From Muriicola sp. Z0-33 (lineage in GTDB: Bacteria; Bacteroidota; Bacteroidia; Flavobacteriales; Flavobacteriaceae), in NCBI RefSeq assembly GCF_026126425.1, contig NZ_JAFMPW010000008.1, forward strand, positions 147,227-211,226: a DNA stretch of 64,000 bases. The letters are read 5' to 3'. The notes under the pieces were generated by a model, which was not told the DNA's origin, ran no database searches, and saw nothing but the letters and a program-made list of their open reading frames with translations. The position numbers were made by a program, and so were the translations under genes. Each line of letters begins with the position of its first letter. Within the stretch, counting starts at the first letter, position 1. Shown here in pieces: positions 15,016 through 24,688 of the stretch.

Positions 15016-17058
15016 TTACTCCTTTTCCGGGATGGCTATTTCCTCTTCCCAGATATACCTGCCAAACCATTGCCAGTTATGCCAGGTTGCTGCAAGTCGC
15101 TCTTTCGGTTTGTTAATTCCATGACCGAAACCCTTATAAATAATCAATTTGGTCGGCGCCCCTATATCCTGCAAGCCTTGAAATAATTCGTAGGCATTAG
15201 CTGTCGGTACTCGCTTATCAAATTCCCCATGCTGGATAAGTGTAGGGGTGACGGCCTTATTGATATTGGTCATAGGAGACGTCTTTTCGTAAATCTCTTT
15301 ATCCGACCAGGGAGTGGCTTTTAAGTACTGCCGCGTAAACGGATGGATATCGGTATTCACGTAATAAGTCATCCAATTAGAAATTCCGGCACCGACGGAT
15401 ATTGCACTAAATTTATCCGAATTGGTTGTGAGAAAGGCCGAGATATAGCCCCCCTGACTCCAACCCATGGCACCAATTTTTTCGCTATCAATCATCCCGC
15501 GATCTTCCAGATATTTAACCCCAGAAAGCACATCCCAGGCATCCCCAACTCCGAGATTTTTAACATTCAGGGATCTGAATTTTTCTCCATAACCTGCCGA
15601 ACCGCGATAATTGGGCCTTAAAACCAGCGCCCCTTTATTTACCCATTGCGTGACAGGGTACACATAAGAGGGGACAGCCGAAGGCGTAGAAATCCCAGTG
15701 GGTCCTCCATGAATTATAACCAGTAAGGGATATTTTTTTGCGGGACTGTAATCCCTGGGTTTGTGCAAAACGCCTTCAATTTCGGCCCCGTCTTCGCTTT
15801 TCCAGGAAATCACTTCGCTTTTAGCATACTTCCAATTTTTTATTTGACTGCTGGCATTGGTCAAGGCCTTAAGCTGTTTCATCCGAACATCAGTGCTATA
15901 AACCTCTGTTAAGTCTTCATTATTTGCCGCTGTAAAAGCCAGTTGCTCGCCATCAGCAGAAAAGGAAAAGCCCCAAATACGTTCCGGAATTTCGGATATT
16001 ATTGTGGCTTTCCCACTTTTGGGATCTATTTTGACTAGCGGGCGAATCGTTTTTTGCCAGGCCACTCCAAATATTCCCTTCGAATTCCATTCCAGACCGT
16101 AAATATTCTCGTCAAAATCCTGGGCTAATTGTCGGTCATTTGTGCCGTCAATATCTATTCTGAAGAGCTTGTTATTCTTGTAATAGTTAGAGGTGCTGTC
16201 TGCAAGACTACTGCCGTAAAGAATACTCTTACTATCTGGTGACCAAGCCCTTAAGCCATCAAAACTGGGATTGTTGATCAAGGTTTTAATCGCTCCGGAC
16301 TCAAGGGTAAGCAGTGAAATATCGGCTTTAAAAAAGCTATTTCTCAACGGGTCTGGTTGATGTTCAATGGCCATTTTATGACCATCAGGAGACCATAGAA
16401 AATTGTTTATTGAAAATGTAAGAGAATCTATTACTTTCTCTGGTTTCAAAGTAGCTTTATAGAGAGAATCGTTCAATTGGTTGGGTAGTGGCATCGCATT
16501 TAACTTGGCCGGATTAAAATTGATCAGCCAAAGTTCATTGAGCCCGTACTCCTGGTCTTCCACGGCAAAACCGCCGTAAAGAGCTTCGCGTTGCTTTTCC
16601 TTTTCCGACCTGTCTTCTGCTTGTAAATAAGCAATTTTCTTACTATCGGGGCTCCAATGGTAAGCCGATACGCTTCCCTCTGCATTACTAATCTGGAAGG
16701 CTTCCCCGCCTGCTAATCTCAGAGCGTATAACTGCGTTTTGTTCCCTCTATCGGACCTAAAGGCGATCCATTGGCCATCAGGAGACCATTTTGGATTATT
16801 ACTGCTACCTTTTTTGTTGTTCGTAATTTGAAAAGGTGGCGCACCATCTTTACTCAACCAAAGTTCGGTATCGTATCTGTTTTCTTCCCAATCCACCACA
16901 GAAGATTGATATACCACATGCTTGCCGTTTGGAGAAATCACTGCACCCGAAACTGAACGCAAGGAAATTATTTCTTCAAACGATGGCTCGTGTAAACTTT
17001 GGGCGTGGCTATAATTCATAACAACCAACAATACCAGTAACCGAAATATTTTTTTCAT
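15016..17058 (-). CDS. S9 family prolyl oligopeptidase-like serine peptidase
   Basis: A 680-residue exported peptidase. A signal peptide (about 1-20, ending SHAQ) leads to a seven-bladed beta-propeller domain with TolB/WD40-like repeats (for example NPKWSPDGQWIAF and SAYHWSPDSKKIAY). A C-terminal alpha/beta-hydrolase domain follows. The triad order fits the family: Ser near residue 532 in GWSQGG, Asp near 614 in HGEFDKR, His near 645 in GFGHG. The family removes dipeptides or cleaves oligopeptides, often after proline. The ATG at 17058 is preferred over the open frame to 17106 because it gives a clean signal peptide and avoids overlap with the VOC gene. Confidence 0.9.
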   Translation of the reverse strand: MKKIFRLLVLLVVMNYSHAQSLHEPSFEEIISLRSVSGAVISPNGKHVVYQSSVVDWEENRYDTELWLSKDGAPPFQITNNKKGSSNNPKWSPDGQWIAFRSDRGNKTQLYALRLAGGEAFQISNAEGSVSAYHWSPDSKKIAYLQAEDRSEKEKQREALYGGFAVEDQEYGLNELWLINFNPAKLNAMPLPNQLNDSLYKATLKPEKVIDSLTFSINNFLWSPDGHKMAIEHQPDPLRNSFFKADISLLTLESGAIKTLINNPSFDGLRAWSPDSKSILYGSSLADSTSNYYKNNKLFRIDIDGTNDRQLAQDFDENIYGLEWNSKGIFGVAWQKTIRPLVKIDPKSGKATIISEIPERIWGFSFSADGEQLAFTAANNEDLTEVYSTDVRMKQLKALTNASSQIKNWKYAKSEVISWKSEDGAEIEGVLHKPRDYSPAKKYPLLVIIHGGPTGISTPSAVPSYVYPVTQWVNKGALVLRPNYRGSAGYGEKFRSLNVKNLGVGDAWDVLSGVKYLEDRGMIDSEKIGAMGWSQGGYISAFLTTNSDKFSAISVGAGISNWMTYYVNTDIHPFTRQYLKATPWSDKEIYEKTSPMTNINKAVTPTLIQHGEFDKRVPTANAYELFQGLQDIGAPTKLIIYKGFGHGINKPKERLAATWHNWQWFGRYIWEEEIAIPEKE

Positions 17059-17098
17059 AGCAATTTTTAGTGTTAAAAGGGCGATGAGATTCTTCGTT

Positions 17099-17470
17099 TT
17101 ATACATGCTGATCTATAAGCAAAGGGTTTCCATCGGGGTCTGTAATCATGAAACTTGCCGGGCCAGATCCGCTTTCATCCGCTTCGCTCATCAAAGAAAC
17201 CCCTTCTTTTTTCAGATGTTTCTGTATTTCTCTAACATCGTCAAAAGAGCTTAGTTTTGAAGCATTTTCGTCCCAACCGGGGTTAAATGTTAGGATGTTT
17301 TGTTCAAACATGCCCTGGAACAAACCAATAAGGGCGTTTTCATTTTTCATAATAAGATAATTCCGCTCTAGCTCCCCGGCAAATACAGTGAAACCAAGGG
17401 TTTCGTAAAACTGTTTCGAGACCACTAAATCTTTTACTGCCAAACTGATTGAAAAAGCTCCTAGTTTCAT
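17099..17470 (-). CDS. VOC family (glyoxalase/bleomycin-resistance fold) protein
   Basis: A 123-residue protein of vicinal-oxygen-chelate fold, with two beta-alpha-beta-beta-beta halves: FSISLAVKDLVVSKQFYETLGF opens the first, and MITDPDGNPLLIDQ closes the second. It is cytoplasmic. It lies between gnd and the S9 peptidase gene on the same strand, 25 bases after gnd, so it is probably cotranscribed. The substrate cannot be told; members range from lyases to resistance proteins. Confidence 0.85.
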   Translation of the reverse strand: MKLGAFSISLAVKDLVVSKQFYETLGFTVFAGELERNYLIMKNENALIGLFQGMFEQNILTFNPGWDENASKLSSFDDVREIQKHLKKEGVSLMSEADESGSGPASFMITDPDGNPLLIDQHV

Positions 17471-17495
17471 TTTAAATAGATATTGGTTTTTTATT

Positions 17496-18908
17496 CTAAT
17501 CTTCCCACTCGGTATGAAAGATACCGTCCCGGTCTAACCTTTCGTATGTATGCGAACCAAAGTGATCTCTTTGTGCCTGTATCAGGTTTAGGGGTAATCG
17601 TCCGGAGGTATAGGCGTCAAAATAAGTCAGGGAATTAGAAAGTCCTGGTAGAGGAACTCCATTTTTGGCCCCGTAAGCCACTAATTCTCTTGCCGAAGCT
17701 ACAGTAGCATTCACTTTTTCAACAAATGCGGGTGCCAATAGTAAATTAGACAATGCATTATTTGCTTCAAACGCTTTTGATATATCATCTAAAAGGGCCG
17801 CTCTGATAATGCAACCAGCTCTCCATATTCTGGCAATTGTGGTAATGTTCAGTTCATACCCATATTCTTTAGAGGCATCTGCCAATTGATGAAGTCCTTG
17901 TGCATAGCTCATTATAAATGAAAAATAAAGCGCTTCTTCCGCCATTCTTACCAAATCTCCTTTCTCCAGCGGTTCTGGCTCTGGTCTGCCGTAGATGTCA
18001 TCGGCCATAATTCTTTCATCTTTGAGCGCCGAAAGCTCTCTCATGCTCACAGCAATATCTATAGATGGAATTGGAATCCCCAGGTCCATGGCATTTTGGG
18101 AGGTCCATTTTCCGGTCCCTTTTTGCTTAGCCTTGTCAAGGATCTGGTCTACCAGCCTTCCGTCGCCAAACTCATCTTCCTGTTTAAATATTTGTGAGGT
18201 GATCTCAACCAGGAAGGATTGTAACCTGCCCTCATTCCACTCCGCATAGGTTTGGTGCAATTCATCATTACTTAGACCTCCGGCCTTTTTCAATAAATCG
18301 TATATCTCAGAGGTAAGTTGCATAAGGCCATACTCTATGCCGTTATGAACCATTTTCACATAATTTCCGGCAGATTTAGGCCCTAAATAAGCCACACAGG
18401 GTTCTCCCTTGAACTTAGCGGATACGGCCTCGAAAATAGGTTGGACATAACTATACGCTTCTTTGGAACCTCCCGGCATAATACTTGGCCCTTTTCTTGC
18501 ACCCTTTGCGCCACCGGAAACCCCTGCTCCAAAGAAATGAATTCCTTTATTCGCTAAATAGGCTTCGCGCCTGTCCGTATCTGTGAAAAATGAATTTCCG
18601 CCATCAATTATAATATCATCCTTATCTAAAAGGGGTATTAAACCCTCTATTACACTGTCAACAATTTTACCGGCAGGAACTAGTAACATGATTTTTCTCG
18701 GTTTGGAAAGAGCATTGACAAATGTTTCCACATCTCTTGAAGCTGTTACCTTATTTTCATCACCGCCCTCCTGGATCAATGCGTTCACTTTTTCATCATC
18801 AAGGTCGTGTCCGAATGCAGAAAAACCATTATCTGCAACATTCAAAATAAAATTACGGCCCATTACTCCAAGGCCTATCAATCCAAAATCGTAATTGTTT
18901 TGTTCCAT
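17496..18908 (-). CDS. gnd: 6-phosphogluconate dehydrogenase (decarboxylating)
   Basis: A 470-residue enzyme of the oxidative pentose phosphate pathway, which turns 6-phosphogluconate into ribulose 5-phosphate, CO2 and NAD(P)H. The Rossmann motif GLGVMGRNF is at residues 12-20, the family block IIDGGNSFF lies near residue 100, and the catalytic-site region KMVHNGIEYG lies near 185. The length is typical. It diverges from zwf-pgl, so all three oxidative-branch enzymes are encoded together. A TATTTTTG promoter element lies about 75 bases upstream. Confidence 0.96.
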   Translation of the reverse strand: MEQNNYDFGLIGLGVMGRNFILNVADNGFSAFGHDLDDEKVNALIQEGGDENKVTASRDVETFVNALSKPRKIMLLVPAGKIVDSVIEGLIPLLDKDDIIIDGGNSFFTDTDRREAYLANKGIHFFGAGVSGGAKGARKGPSIMPGGSKEAYSYVQPIFEAVSAKFKGEPCVAYLGPKSAGNYVKMVHNGIEYGLMQLTSEIYDLLKKAGGLSNDELHQTYAEWNEGRLQSFLVEITSQIFKQEDEFGDGRLVDQILDKAKQKGTGKWTSQNAMDLGIPIPSIDIAVSMRELSALKDERIMADDIYGRPEPEPLEKGDLVRMAEEALYFSFIMSYAQGLHQLADASKEYGYELNITTIARIWRAGCIIRAALLDDISKAFEANNALSNLLLAPAFVEKVNATVASARELVAYGAKNGVPLPGLSNSLTYFDAYTSGRLPLNLIQAQRDHFGSHTYERLDRDGIFHTEWED

Positions 18909-18979
18909 ATGTTTTGTGTTGTAGCTTTTTCTAAGGTAAGAAGTCTGTAGTTATTTGTTTTGTTAACAGAGGATAAAAT

Positions 18980-18987
18980 CAAAAATA
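18980..18987 (-). promoter_or_regulatory. -7 promoter element for gnd
   Basis: TATTTTTG on the minus strand matches TAnnTTTG, with a predicted leader near 65 bases. In the same divergent region the plus strand has a weaker TATATTTA at 19042-19049 that could serve zwf. Confidence 0.45.
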
Positions 18988-19144
18988 AATTAAAATAACC
19001 ACTTTTGTTCTCAATATCCTTGCAAACTCAAAGGGGATAACTATATTTAAAAACAGAACCGTCTAATAGGCCTATGGTACAGACAATGGCGGGCTATAAA
19101 AGGGACTGTGAATATTTAGACTAATTAACCACACTTTTAATATT

Positions 19145-20677
19145 ATGAAGCATACAGCTGATCAAATGCTGATAATTTTTGGTGCATCGGGCGACCTTAC
19201 TGCAAGAAAATTGGTTCCTGCGCTGTTTAATCTTTTTAAAGGACGGCATGCCCCTAAGAATTTCGTTGTTTTAGGTGCCAGCAGGAGTAATTTGACAGAT
19301 GAGGACTTTAGAAAGAAAGTTATTTTTGAAAGCGGTTATCTGGAAAATGAGCGTAATGACAATGGGGTAGAATTCATGAAAGAATTCGCGGACAAGATAT
19401 TTTATGAAGATCTGGGTAGCAACTATGATACAGATTATGCCGGGTTAAAATCCAGGATAGAAGATCTTAATACTGCGCATAACACCAAGCATAATTTTAT
19501 CTTTTACCTCTCAACGCCACCTAACCTATATGAAATCATTTCAAAAAATCTGAGCGATCAGGGATTGACCATAGAAAAGAAAGGTTGGAAAAGACTTATC
19601 GTTGAAAAGCCGTTTGGATATAATCTTGAAACGGCAAAGAAGTTGAATAATGCATTACATGAATATTTCCGGGAGTCTCAAATCTATCGTATAGACCATT
19701 ATCTGGGAAAAGAAACTGTACAGAATCTGCTGGTTACCAGGTTTGCCAACAGCATTTTTGAACCGCTTTGGAACCGCAACTACATTCATCATGTTGAAAT
19801 AACGAATGCGGAGCGTGTGGGTGTAGAAAAACGGGGTGGCTATTATGATAAATCCGGAGCCTTGCGCGACATGTTCCAGAATCATTTACTCCAGATTATT
19901 TCATTAGTGGTCATGGAACCACCTATTGGTGACAATGCAGAGGAGATCAGAAATGAAAAAGTTAAAGCCCTGAAATCACTTCGCATTATGCGCGATGAAG
20001 AAACCCTTTTTTCTCACACGATAAGAGGGCAGTATCTTGCAGCAGAAATAGATGGAGAAGAAGTTAAAGGTTACCGGGAAGAGGAGGGTGTGGATCCGGA
20101 ATCCACAACTGAAACCTATGCCGCGATCAAGTTTTTTGTGGATAACTGGCGCTGGGCAGATGTCCCTTTTTATGTAAGAACGGCCAAAAGGATGCCAACA
20201 AAAGTAACCGAGGTGGTGATCCACTTCAAGTCTTCACATCATCATATATTTAAAGACTCAGGAATAAATAACAAAGACAATAAACTCATTATACGTATCC
20301 AGCCTGATGAAGGTGTACTTATTAAGTTTGGAGTGAAGGTACCCGGACAAGGATTTAAGGTAGAGCGGGCCAATCTGGATTTTTACTATTCCAGTCTTGC
20401 AGAAACCCGTTTAATGACGGCATATGAGCGCTTATTATTAGACGCAATGCAGGGTGATGCTACACTATATGCCAGGGCAGATGAGGTAGAGGCGGCATGG
20501 GAATTTGTAGACCCAATTCTGGAGTATTGGAAAAATGGCAGTAATGTCATCACTTATGGATATTCCGCCGGGATGTGGGGCCCTAGCAATGCCGATGATC
20601 TGATTGGGGGGTATTATATGTGGAGGAATCCCGGTGAGCAACTGGCCGATGATCCTGGATTCTGCGTTTTAAGTTAA
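19145..20677 (+). CDS. zwf: Glucose-6-phosphate 1-dehydrogenase
   Basis: A 510-residue enzyme for the first step of the oxidative pentose phosphate pathway, oxidising glucose 6-phosphate to 6-phosphogluconolactone with NADP or NAD. The coenzyme motif FGASGDLTARK is at residues 13-23. The catalytic RIDHYLGKE block is near residue 180. The length is typical. It is followed 23 bases later by pgl, the next enzyme in the pathway. Confidence 0.96.
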   Translation: MKHTADQMLIIFGASGDLTARKLVPALFNLFKGRHAPKNFVVLGASRSNLTDEDFRKKVIFESGYLENERNDNGVEFMKEFADKIFYEDLGSNYDTDYAGLKSRIEDLNTAHNTKHNFIFYLSTPPNLYEIISKNLSDQGLTIEKKGWKRLIVEKPFGYNLETAKKLNNALHEYFRESQIYRIDHYLGKETVQNLLVTRFANSIFEPLWNRNYIHHVEITNAERVGVEKRGGYYDKSGALRDMFQNHLLQIISLVVMEPPIGDNAEEIRNEKVKALKSLRIMRDEETLFSHTIRGQYLAAEIDGEEVKGYREEEGVDPESTTETYAAIKFFVDNWRWADVPFYVRTAKRMPTKVTEVVIHFKSSHHHIFKDSGINNKDNKLIIRIQPDEGVLIKFGVKVPGQGFKVERANLDFYYSSLAETRLMTAYERLLLDAMQGDATLYARADEVEAAWEFVDPILEYWKNGSNVITYGYSAGMWGPSNADDLIGGYYMWRNPGEQLADDPGFCVLS

Positions 20678-20700
20678 TTTTTTATCATTATTCTACTAGC

Positions 20701-21414
20701 ATGACAACTAAGGTGTATACATCCAAAATGGATTTAGCGAGAGAATTTGCCAAATGGATGTCCAAATTTATCGATGATTCCCAGAATGAGGTCAACATTG
20801 CACTTTCCGGGGGAAGTACCCCTAAATTAATTTTTGAGGAGCTGGCTTCAGAATATAAGGATAAGATAGATTGGTCCAGAGTACATTTCTATTGGGGTGA
20901 CGAGAGGTGTGTACCTCCTACAGATATGGATAGTAATTTTGGTATGACCGCCGAATTGCTGCTTTCCAAGATCAGTATTCCATCTGAAAATGTACATCGA
21001 ATTAAAGGAGAGAATACCCCAGGAGAAGAAGCAGTTAACTACAGTAAGTTGCTGCAGCATAGATTAACCGTAAAAGACAACATACCCTGTTTTGACCTTG
21101 TGATTCTTGGAATGGGAGATGATGGGCATACCGCCTCGATATTTCCACACCAAATTGAGTTGTGGGATGCTGATAACAACTGCGAAGTGGCCACACATCC
21201 CGAAACCGGGCAGAACCGAATTACTCTTACTGGTAAACTGATCAATAATGCCAAAATGGTGACTTTCCTTGTTACCGGGGCCAATAAGGCCGATAAAGTA
21301 AGAGAAATTATAAAGAGAGAAGGGCATTTTGAAGACTATCCTGCTTCTTTGGTTGCGCCAATTTCAGGAGACTTGAACTGGTTTCTGGACAGTGAAGCGG
21401 CGGCAGAATTATAG
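20701..21414 (+). CDS. pgl: 6-phosphogluconolactonase
   Basis: A 237-residue DevB-type lactonase that hydrolyses 6-phosphogluconolactone. Signature blocks are ALSGGSTPKLIFEEL near the N-terminus, HFYWGDERCVPP near residue 62, and ILGMGDDGHTASIFP near residue 135. It lies directly downstream of zwf and probably shares its transcript. It converges with rmuC with an 18-base gap and no obvious terminator. Confidence 0.95.
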   Translation: MTTKVYTSKMDLAREFAKWMSKFIDDSQNEVNIALSGGSTPKLIFEELASEYKDKIDWSRVHFYWGDERCVPPTDMDSNFGMTAELLLSKISIPSENVHRIKGENTPGEEAVNYSKLLQHRLTVKDNIPCFDLVILGMGDDGHTASIFPHQIELWDADNNCEVATHPETGQNRITLTGKLINNAKMVTFLVTGANKADKVREIIKREGHFEDYPASLVAPISGDLNWFLDSEAAAEL

Positions 21415-21432
21415 TCTATTCTCAGCGCATGG

Positions 21433-22776
21433 TTACAGCTCAAGTTTTGGTTCTTCAAAATCATCTTCCTCTGCCCTTTTTAAAATAGGTTCCGGAATAG
21501 ACTTTTTAGCTTTTGCTCCCATTTTTTTCAATTTTTCGATACGTGTGATGATATTACCTTTACCTTCCACCAATTTATTCATCGCTCCTTTATATTCCGT
21601 TTTGGCTTCATCCATCTTTTTCCCTACCCGGGTTAAGTCGGACACAAATCCTTCAAACTTATCATACAACGCCCCGGCCTGACGTGCAATTTCTATGGCA
21701 TTTTTCTGTTGCTTCTCATTGTTCCACATCGTATCAATAGTTCTGAGCGTTGCCAGAAGGGTAGAGGGGGTTACAATTACAATATTTTGTTCAAAAGCTT
21801 TATTGTATAGGGTACTCTCGTTGTTGACTGCTATAGAAAATGCAGTTTCTATGGGTACGAACATCAGTACAAAATCCGGGCTTTCCATTTCATAAAGATC
21901 CTCATACTTTTTGGCGGATAACTGGTCAACATGTTTCTTAAGGGAGTTGATATGGTCTTTTAGAAACCGCTCTTTCATATCTTCCTCCGAATTTATATAG
22001 CGCTCATAGTCTGTCAGGGAAACTTTGGAATCCACTATCATTTTCTTGCCGTCAGGTAGGTTTATTATAACATCGGGGAGTACCCGGGTACCATCTTCCC
22101 TGGTAAAACTTTGTTGCACACTGTATTCCCTGTCTTTTTCGAGACCAGATTTTTCTAACACCCTTTCCAAGACCAACTCTCCCCAGTTCCCCTGCATTTT
22201 GCTATCTCCTTTCAGGGCCTTGGTAAGATTTTCTGCTTCCTGGGTAATTTTTAGATTTTGATTCTGCAAATTCATCAGTTGCTCCTTTAGCGCCTGATGA
22301 ATACCATAGTTCTCCTTTCTACTTTCCTCGACCTTCTTTTCGAACAATTGAATCTTTTCCTGCAAAGGATGAAGGATGTTTTTTATGTTCTTTTGATTTT
22401 GTTCCGTAAACTTTATACTTTTTTCATCCAGGATCTTATTTGCCAGATTTTCAAATTCCTTAGTGAATTTTTCCTGCAATTTTTCTACTTCATCTTTTTG
22501 TTCCTTGTTCTTGTTTTGAAGATTTTGTATTTCGGCTTCATGCCTGATTAACTGACTGTTTAATTGCTCTTTATGCAACCTCAATTCATTTTTTTCTTCT
22601 ACAGAATTTGCCAGTTGATCATTTAAATGAGTAAGGTTATTTTTTAATTGTTGCTCTCTTTCCAGGAGGGTGCTCTGGCTAGATTTGGTCTTAAGTTGCT
22701 GAATGTAGATACCAATGAAATAGCCAGCGACTATAAAAACAATTGCGAGGATAATGTAGATAAGAAATTCGTTCAT
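21433..22776 (-). CDS. rmuC: DNA recombination protein RmuC homologue
   Basis: A 447-residue protein with an N-terminal membrane anchor (about 3-23) and a long coiled coil from about residue 30 to 190, rich in Glu, Gln and Lys. The RmuC nuclease-like domain follows; blocks such as GNWGELVLERVLEKSGL, VIINLPDGKKMIVDSKVSL and FVPIETAF are diagnostic. RmuC limits recombination at inverted repeats in E. coli, with a proposed nuclease role. Confidence 0.92.
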   Translation of the reverse strand: MNEFLIYIILAIVFIVAGYFIGIYIQQLKTKSSQSTLLEREQQLKNNLTHLNDQLANSVEEKNELRLHKEQLNSQLIRHEAEIQNLQNKNKEQKDEVEKLQEKFTKEFENLANKILDEKSIKFTEQNQKNIKNILHPLQEKIQLFEKKVEESRKENYGIHQALKEQLMNLQNQNLKITQEAENLTKALKGDSKMQGNWGELVLERVLEKSGLEKDREYSVQQSFTREDGTRVLPDVIINLPDGKKMIVDSKVSLTDYERYINSEEDMKERFLKDHINSLKKHVDQLSAKKYEDLYEMESPDFVLMFVPIETAFSIAVNNESTLYNKAFEQNIVIVTPSTLLATLRTIDTMWNNEKQQKNAIEIARQAGALYDKFEGFVSDLTRVGKKMDEAKTEYKGAMNKLVEGKGNIITRIEKLKKMGAKAKKSIPEPILKRAEEDDFEEPKLEL

Positions 22777-22837
22777 TGGGTAATTATTTCTTTAGAGTAA
22801 AGATAGGGGTTTGCTATTAAATTTGGCACCAAATAAT

Positions 22838-23644
22838 TTAGTTCTGAATCCGGAAAGAACCGGTATTGGGATCAAACAAAATAGTTTCGGCCGGGAAGAG
22901 CGCTTCAAAACTTTTTTGTTCAATCAGATCACAGGGAGCTCCAAAAGTACTTTTTCCCTGTTCCATTATAAGCATTTTATCACATAGCTGTATGGCCAGC
23001 TCTATTTCATGGGTGGTGTAAAGAATTGTTTTCCCGGTTTCATGTGCGATACTTCGCAACAATTTGATGATCTGAACTTTATGAAACAGGTCCAGATGGG
23101 TGGTGGGTTCATCCAGAAACATCACTGCCGTATCTTGTGCAAGTGCCCTGGCTACCATAACTTTTTGTAATTGTCCATCGCTTAGTTCATAGCATTTTTT
23201 TGAGGCAATATTTTCCAGGCCTACCCTTTGGATGGCATTTGTAATGATTTTTTGATCCTTAGTTGACAGCGTGCCAATCCAGTTGGTATAAGGTTGTCTT
23301 CCAAGACCAATCAGTTCTCTTACCGTAAGATTTTTAGAGGCTACTGATTCTGTCAGGACCAAACTAAGTTCTTCAGCCAGTTGGGTGGAAGAATAAGATT
23401 CTAGGGCCTTGTCATGAATACGGATATCCCCCGATATTCTTGGCTGCACCGCTCCCAGGGTGCGCAATAGCGTACTTTTTCCAATACCATTTATTCCTAC
23501 AATGGCTGCCAATTGCCCCCTGGCCAGATCAAAATGAATATCCTCTGCTATAAGCGTATTTTTGTTTTTAGCTTGATACCCAATATTCAGGTTCCTTACC
23601 TTTAGTGTAATATGTTCTTCAGTAGCACTAATACCTATATAATT
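22838..23644 (-). CDS. ABC transporter ATP-binding protein (BtuD/FecE-like), start apparently frameshifted
   Basis: This is the ATPase of the B12-type importer. It has Walker A GINGIGKST, a signature-like LSDGQLQKV, Walker B AVMFLDEPT and the switch His in TTHE. The frame is open from 23644 but contains no ATG, GTG or TTG before a TTG at 23512. That TTG sits only 4 codons before the Walker A motif and would remove the first strands and the nucleotide-contact region (LKVRNLNIGYQ). An ATG at 23652, 4 bases after the permease stop, is in the wrong frame. Adding one A to the A4 run at 23643-23646 would join them as MNKNYIGISATEEHITLK. So the gene is either frameshifted in this sequence, uses a non-standard start, or carries a base-call error. 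Confidence 0.8.
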   Translation of the reverse strand, partial: NYIGISATEEHITLKVRNLNIGYQAKNKNTLIAEDIHFDLARGQLAAIVGINGIGKSTLLRTLGAVQPRISGDIRIHDKALESYSSTQLAEELSLVLTESVASKNLTVRELIGLGRQPYTNWIGTLSTKDQKIITNAIQRVGLENIASKKCYELSDGQLQKVMVARALAQDTAVMFLDEPTTHLDLFHKVQIIKLLRSIAHETGKTILYTTHEIELAIQLCDKMLIMEQGKSTFGAPCDLIEQKSFEALFPAETILFDPNTGSFRIQN

Positions 23645-23656
23645 TTATTCATAATA

Positions 23657-24688
23657 TTAAAAAATCATCTTTTTCTTTCTCAACAATAACCAAATCACTA
23701 TTGGGGCTCCAATAATTGAAGTTACGGCATTAATAGGCAAAATATAAGCCGAGCCAGGAAGCTGCGCCAGGGTATCGCAAAGCAACAACAATATAGCCCC
23801 ATATACCAGAACTGCAGGTACTAAAGTTTTGTGATTGGTGGTGTCAAAAATTTGCCTGCTAAGATGGGGTACTGCCAGGCCGATAAAAGCAATAGGTCCG
23901 GCGAAGGCTGTAACACTCCCTGCTAACAATGCTGTGGATAAAATAATAAGAAACCTTGCTTTTTTTAGAGGAACTCCCATACTCCTGGCGTAATTTTCTC
24001 CCAATAGCAGAGCGTTTAAGGATTTAATAGAAAAAATGCTCAATACAATTCCCAATAATATTATTGCCAAAAGCAGCCCCAGTTGCTGCCATGATAAGTT
24101 GCCTACACTACCAAAGGACCAATATATAAATAACTGCAATTTTTCTGCGCTGGTGAAATAAGACAATACGGTTACCACAGCTGCCGTGATGCTTCCAAAC
24201 ATCAGGCCGATAATCAACAAGGCCATAGTGTCTTTAATTCTTGTGGCTACAGCCATTACTGCGAACAAGACCAGTAAGCCTCCAAGGCTTGCAGCCACAG
24301 CTAAAGAAAAATCATTAACAAAAGAAATAGAGAACCAACCGGCAATAAGTGAGGCGCCCATAATGAGTATTGCGGCTCCCAGACTGGCACCCGAACTAAT
24401 CCCCAGCACAAAGGGGCCTGCCAAAGGATTTCTAAATAGCGTTTGCATCAAAAGTCCGCTGAGAGAAAGTGCACTTCCTACTAAAATGGCCGTTAAGGCC
24501 TTAGGTATCCGATAATTTCTGATGATGTAAGCGTAACTTTCATCTGTAAGGTCTCCACCCAGCAGCGCAATAAAGGTATCTTTTAGCGGGATATTTATGG
24601 ACCCCAGACTTATGTTCAATACAAAACAAAACATCAGTATTAGCAGCAAGGCTAAGAAGGCAATCCGATTTTTGTTTGATGTTGGCAC
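23657..24688 (-). CDS. FecCD/BtuC family ABC transporter permease
   Basis: A 343-residue integral membrane protein with about ten predicted membrane segments, of the FecCD family that forms the channel of iron-chelate and vitamin B12 importers. Family blocks include GDLTDESYAYIIRNYRIPKALTAIL near residue 45, GLLMQTLFRNPLAGPFVLGISSGASLG near 80, and GPIAFIGLAVPHLSRQ near 265. The start is GTG, overlapping the stop of the binding-protein gene by one base, so translation is coupled. It lies across a divergent region from a riboswitch-controlled TonB receptor, which supports cobalamin as the substrate. Confidence 0.9.
   Translation of the reverse strand: MPTSNKNRIAFLALLLILMFCFVLNISLGSINIPLKDTFIALLGGDLTDESYAYIIRNYRIPKALTAILVGSALSLSGLLMQTLFRNPLAGPFVLGISSGASLGAAILIMGASLIAGWFSISFVNDFSLAVAASLGGLLVLFAVMAVATRIKDTMALLIIGLMFGSITAAVVTVLSYFTSAEKLQLFIYWSFGSVGNLSWQQLGLLLAIILLGIVLSIFSIKSLNALLLGENYARSMGVPLKKARFLIILSTALLAGSVTAFAGPIAFIGLAVPHLSRQIFDTTNHKTLVPAVLVYGAILLLLCDTLAQLPGSAYILPINAVTSIIGAPIVIWLLLRKKKMIF

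Noticed and set aside
18909..19144. tRNA or small RNA in the gnd-zwf gap
   Set aside because: No cloverleaf arms or GTTCRA-type T-loop; only promoter-like elements were seen. Other gaps over 150 bases were checked in the same way with no tRNA found.
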